Source of the DNA: an uncultured Thermoanaerobacterales bacterium
GTDB lineage: Bacteria; Bacillota; Clostridia; Christensenellales; UBA1242
Direction of reading: 5' to 3'
DNA length: 27,144 nt
NCBI GenBank assembly: GCA_949840475.1
Contig: CATKXA010000004.1
Span: forward strand, 1 to 27,144
Shown here: one piece after another, positions 24,501-27,144 of the stretch
Layout of the letters: each line of letters opens with the position of its first letter
Numbering within the stretch: the stretch's first letter is position 1
Position numbers and translations under genes: made by a program
Notes under the pieces: model-generated
The model's input: the letters and a program-made list of their open reading frames with translations, nothing else
What the model was told of the DNA's origin: nothing
Databases searched by the model: none

Positions 24501-25018
24501 CAGAGCTTTATAGTAATACTGGCGGTCAAGCAAGTAAAGCAACACCAATGGGTTCTACAGCAAAGTTCGCGACAAGCGGAAAACGCACTCATAAAAAAGA
24601 CCTCGGTGCCATTGCTATGAACTATCCAAATGTATATGTGGCAAGTGTATCACTCGGAGCATCAATGGCTCAAACAATAACTGCTTTCAAAGAAGCTGAA
24701 GAACATAATGGACCATCACTTATTATCGCCTATTGCCCTTGCATAAACCATGGCACTGATATGTCAAACACTATAAATCAAGAAAAACTAGCCGTTGAAA
24801 CAGGCTATTGGAACTTATATCGATATAGTAAAGAAAAGGGCTTGATAGTAGATTATTCTGACGTTAAAATGCAATATGGTGAGTTTTTAAAAACACAATC
24901 TAGATATTTCACACTAGCTAAAAAACACGCAGAAATTGCAACGCCTCTATTTGAAAAAGCAGAAAGCTATGCTAAAAATCGCCTAGCCCGTTATGTAAAA
25001 ATACAACAAAATTTATAG
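21545..25018 (+). CDS. nifJ: Pyruvate:ferredoxin (flavodoxin) oxidoreductase, single-chain
   Basis: PFOR oxidises pyruvate to acetyl-CoA and CO2 and passes electrons to ferredoxin; it is the main pyruvate route of anaerobes. The product has 1157 residues, full length for the fused homodimeric form. Domain I starts with AYMMSEMAFIYPITPSSPMAE, the pyruvate/thiamine site. Two 4Fe-4S motifs follow, CIQCNQCALVCPH near residue 688 and CTGCGNCAHVCPA near 740. The thiamine diphosphate domain begins with CAGCGETPY near 805, which also supplies ligands of the third cluster, and has GDGWAYDIGFGGLDHV near 956 and YSNTGGQASKATPMG. It is a single-gene unit with a good promoter and a terminator. The product implies an anaerobic fermentative metabolism. 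Confidence 0.97.
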   Translation: MKNFITTDGNTAAASMAYMMSEMAFIYPITPSSPMAESVDAWSSSGKTNIFNRTVSLTEMQSEAGAAGALHGALSAGSLATTFTSSQGLLLMLPNMYKIAGELLPCVIHVAARTVATHALSIFGDHSDVMSARQTGFCMLASSSVQEAQDMALVSHIASLKSSLPFVHFFDGFRTSHEINTIEKIDDQTVKNLAPMVDIAGFKKRALTPSNPTQRGTAQNEDIYFQAREASNPYYNNVGKVMEQTFASLYKETGRKYSSFEYYGHKEAEYVVVCMGSGADTTALLAQELAKNGHKVGAIKVRLYRPFLSKAFVSKLPKTTKIVSVLDRTKESGSTYEPLALDVISALSECNFNAKVLGGRYGLSSKEFTPSHALAVYKNMLKSNPKDHFTVGIDDDVTFTSLKIDQNVNLLRKDTISCKFFGLGSDGTVSANKNTVKIIGEQAGLFGQAYFVYDSKKSGSITTSHVRLSKSKISAPYLVTECDFIACHNKTFLEKIDVLNGIKKGGTFLLNAPWEIQDLEKELPGNIKKKIAENNLNFYIIDAEGLASKVGLNRRINLIMQTAFFALVNILEVDSAIALIKDAAVKTYASKGEHVLAMNMTAIDNALKLLKKVEYPASWKNAIEKTASSEITSAYYNDYIKPIMELKGDSLKVSAMNPSGEVPTGTSAFEKRNISTALPCWVSENCIQCNQCALVCPHACIRPYLVKSDSKLSKQTGAIKALGVNGYDFKIQVSPMDCTGCGNCAHVCPAKNKAIEMVKTEDIFDKENNNYNLLKDVENIDTIFKKETVKGSQFEKPLFEFSGACAGCGETPYIKLLSQLYGKNLIIANATGCSSIYGGSSPTCPFAKSKEGYGPAWANSLFEDNAEFGLGIKKANDKNREALTHEINLALSDKSLSVSLKASLKEWLNQDKKDQKLAEKIRKIIDENVHKNPTPILINLYSLSASLFDSTVWIIGGDGWAYDIGFGGLDHVLHSDEKIRVLVLDTELYSNTGGQASKATPMGSTAKFATSGKRTHKKDLGAIAMNYPNVYVASVSLGASMAQTITAFKEAEEHNGPSLIIAYCPCINHGTDMSNTINQEKLAVETGYWNLYRYSKEKGLIVDYSDVKMQYGEFLKTQSRYFTLAKKHAEIATPLFEKAESYAKNRLARYVKIQQNL

Positions 25019-25053
25019 ACCAAAACATGGAAACTTGAAATAGACGAGTAAAC

Positions 25054-25083
25054 AAAACCAGCACTAAATAGTGCTGGTTTTTT
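25054..25083. terminator. Bidirectional terminator between PFOR and the surface protein
   Basis: AAAACCAGCACTA and TAGTGCTGGTTTT arms with an AA centre, flanked by A and T runs; the two convergent genes end on either side. Confidence 0.88.
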
Positions 25084-26917
25084 ATATATACTTTTTACTT
25101 TTAATGTTAGGCAAAATTTTGCTTTCTAGCTCTTTAACAATTGGACTTTTATAGTGTCTATTTATCAAATAGTCACTGCCAGCTGTGATAGAACTAATAC
25201 CCATTTCTGTTTTAAACTGTTCTAAAGTATAATTTAATTTCACAGTACAGTCAGAAACATTCCAGCCACTTGGCAAAGTTTGAAACTCGCAATAAAGAGT
25301 TGGAGGCGAGCCAAGAACCAAACCGGTACCTGAAAAAGCACTTGTTGCTGTTCTTACACTATTTGGAACAAAAATACTTCCCGAGCTACACCTAAATGCT
25401 TTATTTTCAATACTTGTTACCGAGTTTGGAATAATCATATAGGTTAAAGGAACGTTCTCAAAAGCACTCTCTCCAATTGTTACTATAGAATTTGGGATTT
25501 TAGTATTTTTACATCCAACAATAAGCTTGTTCGTAGCAGTTTCGATTATTGCATTACAATTATTTCTGCTATCATATTTATTGTTATCTCCATCAACATA
25601 AATTTGTTCCAAAAACAAACAATTTTCAAACGCACCGTGTTCTATAGTATTTACACTTTTGGGAATATTTACTTGTGTAATACGAGAAATGTTGAAAGAA
25701 CTGCTAGATATTATCTCAACCGTTGTAGGTATAATTGTCCTTCTATTTGCATAAATAAGTTTGTTAGTCGCTGTTTCAATTACACCATTACAGTTGCCTC
25801 TACTATCATATTTAGTATTGTCTTTATCGACTTTAATCTCAACACTTCCTGAATTAGGATTCGTACTCAAAACAGTAAAATCAAAATCAATAAAAGCAAA
25901 AGATGTTACTGAAGAAGGTACAAATAATCTTTTAAAAGCACCCATTCCGAGTATAGAAAAATTGATTTCACTAATACTATCAGGAATTACTAGCTCAGTT
26001 AAGTTAGGACAGTTTGACATAATATCAGTCACCACTCTCTTTACCATGTCAGAAAAATAAATTTTTGTTACTTCACTATCTCGTATAAAAATATCAGCAA
26101 GTCTGCTATATTCAGGATTGCTAGGAAAAACAACCTCGCCTGTTGCTCCTTCTTTTATGCTTACGCTACCATTGTCTAAATTCAGCTTATCCATAGTAGC
26201 ACTCTTTGTATAAAAATCATTACTAGATAACAATAAAACAATAAGCTCTTCATCTGTTTTTGCGGCTTTGTTTAGTGTTTTTACATAATTCTTGTCTAAA
26301 AACCAACCATTTATAGGATTTTCAGGATTGATTTGACTTAAGTCTGGCTCTCCATCCCTAATAAAATCAAAAACAAGTGACTTATATAGCACCTCATCAA
26401 CATAAAAATTCCAACGTGTTTCATAATAATCCCCAAAGGTGTTTTTGTCTATTATTGCGTTCCCTCCAACTACCAAGTTTGCACCCTTTTCAACATATAT
26501 TGACGGAGAAAAGGTTGCACTATTGCCTGTTATTGTTCCACCCTCGATTATGCATGTTCCGCCACTAGCTACATATATCGCTCCGCCATATCTTGCGGTA
26601 CATCCTGTTATTGTTCCGCCCGTCATGGTAAACGTTGCACCATTTGATATGTATATCGCTCCGCCATACTTTGTTGTATGGTTACTTATTGTTCCCTCAC
26701 TCATTGTGAACCTTGCGTTCTCGTCCAAAAACATTGCTGAGCCTTTTTGGCTTACATCTGCATATTCTGCTCCTGTTTCTGTTGCAAAAACACTTTTGAG
26801 GGGCTTACTATTTTTGCCTGTATTAGTAAAAAATCCAATACCGAAAAACAAACCAAGCATAGCTGATGCTATGCTAATTCCAAAAATAAAAGCAATTAAA
26901 ATTATATTCTTTTTCAT
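25082..26917 (-). CDS. Surface protein: beta-helix repeats plus BspA-like leucine-rich repeats
   Basis: A 611-residue exported protein. A hydrophobic N-terminal segment (residues 5-30) acts as signal peptide or anchor. Residues about 60-150 hold three repeats of a GGAIY...GGTITG type (YGGAIYISNGATFTMTGG; YGGAIYVASGGTCIIEGG), as in Chlamydia-polymorphic-protein-like and other right-handed beta-helices. From about residue 270 there are LRR_5 (BspA) repeats such as LTELVIPDSIS, INIPKSVNTIEHGAF-like and MIIPNSVTSIENKAF, plus two copies of a spacer domain, KYDSRGNCNGVIETATNKLI and KYDSRNNCNAIIETATNKLI. BspA-like proteins bind host or bacterial surfaces. No LPxTG motif is present; the C-terminus is basic. 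The ribosome-binding site (AAGG) is weak. The upstream promoter contains a G tract. Confidence 0.88.
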   Translation of the reverse strand: MKKNIILIAFIFGISIASAMLGLFFGIGFFTNTGKNSKPLKSVFATETGAEYADVSQKGSAMFLDENARFTMSEGTISNHTTKYGGAIYISNGATFTMTGGTITGCTARYGGAIYVASGGTCIIEGGTITGNSATFSPSIYVEKGANLVVGGNAIIDKNTFGDYYETRWNFYVDEVLYKSLVFDFIRDGEPDLSQINPENPINGWFLDKNYVKTLNKAAKTDEELIVLLLSSNDFYTKSATMDKLNLDNGSVSIKEGATGEVVFPSNPEYSRLADIFIRDSEVTKIYFSDMVKRVVTDIMSNCPNLTELVIPDSISEINFSILGMGAFKRLFVPSSVTSFAFIDFDFTVLSTNPNSGSVEIKVDKDNTKYDSRGNCNGVIETATNKLIYANRRTIIPTTVEIISSSSFNISRITQVNIPKSVNTIEHGAFENCLFLEQIYVDGDNNKYDSRNNCNAIIETATNKLIVGCKNTKIPNSIVTIGESAFENVPLTYMIIPNSVTSIENKAFRCSSGSIFVPNSVRTATSAFSGTGLVLGSPPTLYCEFQTLPSGWNVSDCTVKLNYTLEQFKTEMGISSITAGSDYLINRHYKSPIVKELESKILPNIKSKKYI

Positions 26918-26961
26918 TTATACCTTGTTTTTTATTAGTTATCTAGCCCAATTTATTACAA

Positions 26962-27040
26962 CTTAGTCCCTCGCGAGCTAAGAAGGGGACGGAGCAAAGC
27001 CGACAGCTCCAGGGGCTTGGAGCCTAAAAGAGGGTGCTCC
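26962..27040. repeat. REP-like unit in the 5' untranslated region of the surface protein
   Basis: CTTAG (26962-26966) and CTAAG (26978-26982) frame a CTCGCGAG core. GACAGCTCCAGGGGCT follows, which corresponds to GACAGCTCCAAGGGCT in the unit at 18910-18925. It lies between the gene and its promoter, so the copy would be transcribed. Confidence 0.65.
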
Positions 27041-27083
27041 ATTCATGGCTTACTTTCAAGCCTCTTCATTTCTTCACTGTGAA

Positions 27084-27112
27084 ATTATACCCCCCCCCCC
27101 CGTTTGTGTCAA
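27084..27112 (-). promoter_or_regulatory. Promoter of the surface protein with a 12-G tract in its spacer
   Basis: On the minus strand TTGACA (27107-27112) and TATAAT (27084-27089) are both perfect. The 17-bp spacer is CAAAC followed by twelve G (C on the plus strand, 27090-27101). The predicted start is near 27077, giving a leader of about 160 bases to the ATG at 26917, with no other frame between. Known: such tracts in promoter spacers change length by slipped-strand mispairing and vary expression, as with porA in Neisseria. Application to this gene is inference. Confidence 0.85.
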
Positions 27113-27144
27113 ACGTTTTATGCTCTTTACGGGTACTTATTTGT

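Noticed and set aside
26439..26966. 175-codon open frame on the plus strand, opposite the surface protein
   Set aside because: It mirrors the GGAIY repeats in the opposite frame and has repetitive PP/APP composition; no ribosome-binding site. The minus-strand gene explains it.

Overview
The window is AT-rich DNA with short intergenic gaps, near-consensus sigma-A promoters and strong Shine-Dalgarno sites. It suggests an uncultured anaerobic Firmicute of the Clostridia type. The clues are a spoVG gene, a tRNA-Ile T-box leader, a large Gram-positive SRP RNA with an Alu-like 5' half, a single-chain pyruvate:ferredoxin oxidoreductase (anaerobic metabolism) and a BspA-like surface protein of the kind common in gut and oral bacteria. 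I cannot assign a genus.

Layout. 1-1447 (minus): rpmE, prmC and a 5'-truncated view of prfA. 1545-1661: a 38-residue orphan ORF with a strong ribosome-binding site. 1820-5193: ileS behind an Ile T-box leader with its own promoter. 5198-9282: murC, spoVG, galU and tyrS, partly separated by terminators. 9293-11809: a divergent pair, an MFS transporter (minus) and an SPFH/zinc-ribbon protein (plus). 11842-14165: an operon of a CBS protein with a HEPN-like N-terminus, a SAM methyltransferase and an RluA-type pseudouridine synthase. 14222-14464: a small XRE regulator. 14611-14955 (plus): the SRP RNA gene with promoter and terminator. 15006-18812: acpP as its own unit, then ung, an unknown membrane-anchored exported protein and an HtrA-like protease as one unit. 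18813-19651: a gene-free, repeat-rich stretch with REP-like units, a degenerate 129-bp-spaced repeat and a 127-bp palindrome at the 3' end of rpsI. 19649-20627: rplM-rpsI with a leader. 20681-25018: truA, then PFOR on the plus strand. 25082-27112: a beta-helix/LRR surface protein and its upstream region.

Most genes are housekeeping: translation (prfA, prmC, rpmE, ileS, tyrS, rpsI, rplM, truA, RluA-type, methyltransferase), envelope (murC, galU, acpP, HtrA), protein targeting (SRP RNA), repair (ung) and energy (PFOR).

The most exciting signal is at 27084-27112. On the minus strand a perfect TTGACA and a perfect TATAAT are separated by exactly 17 bp, and 12 of those 17 bp are an uninterrupted run of G. 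This promoter points at the surface-protein gene, so slipped-strand changes in the G tract would alter promoter spacing and could switch that gene on and off. Other points worth attention are the non-GNRA SRP RNA tetraloop, the HEPN-CBS fusion, an IleRS with HHGT in place of HIGH, and the repeat families around rpsI.
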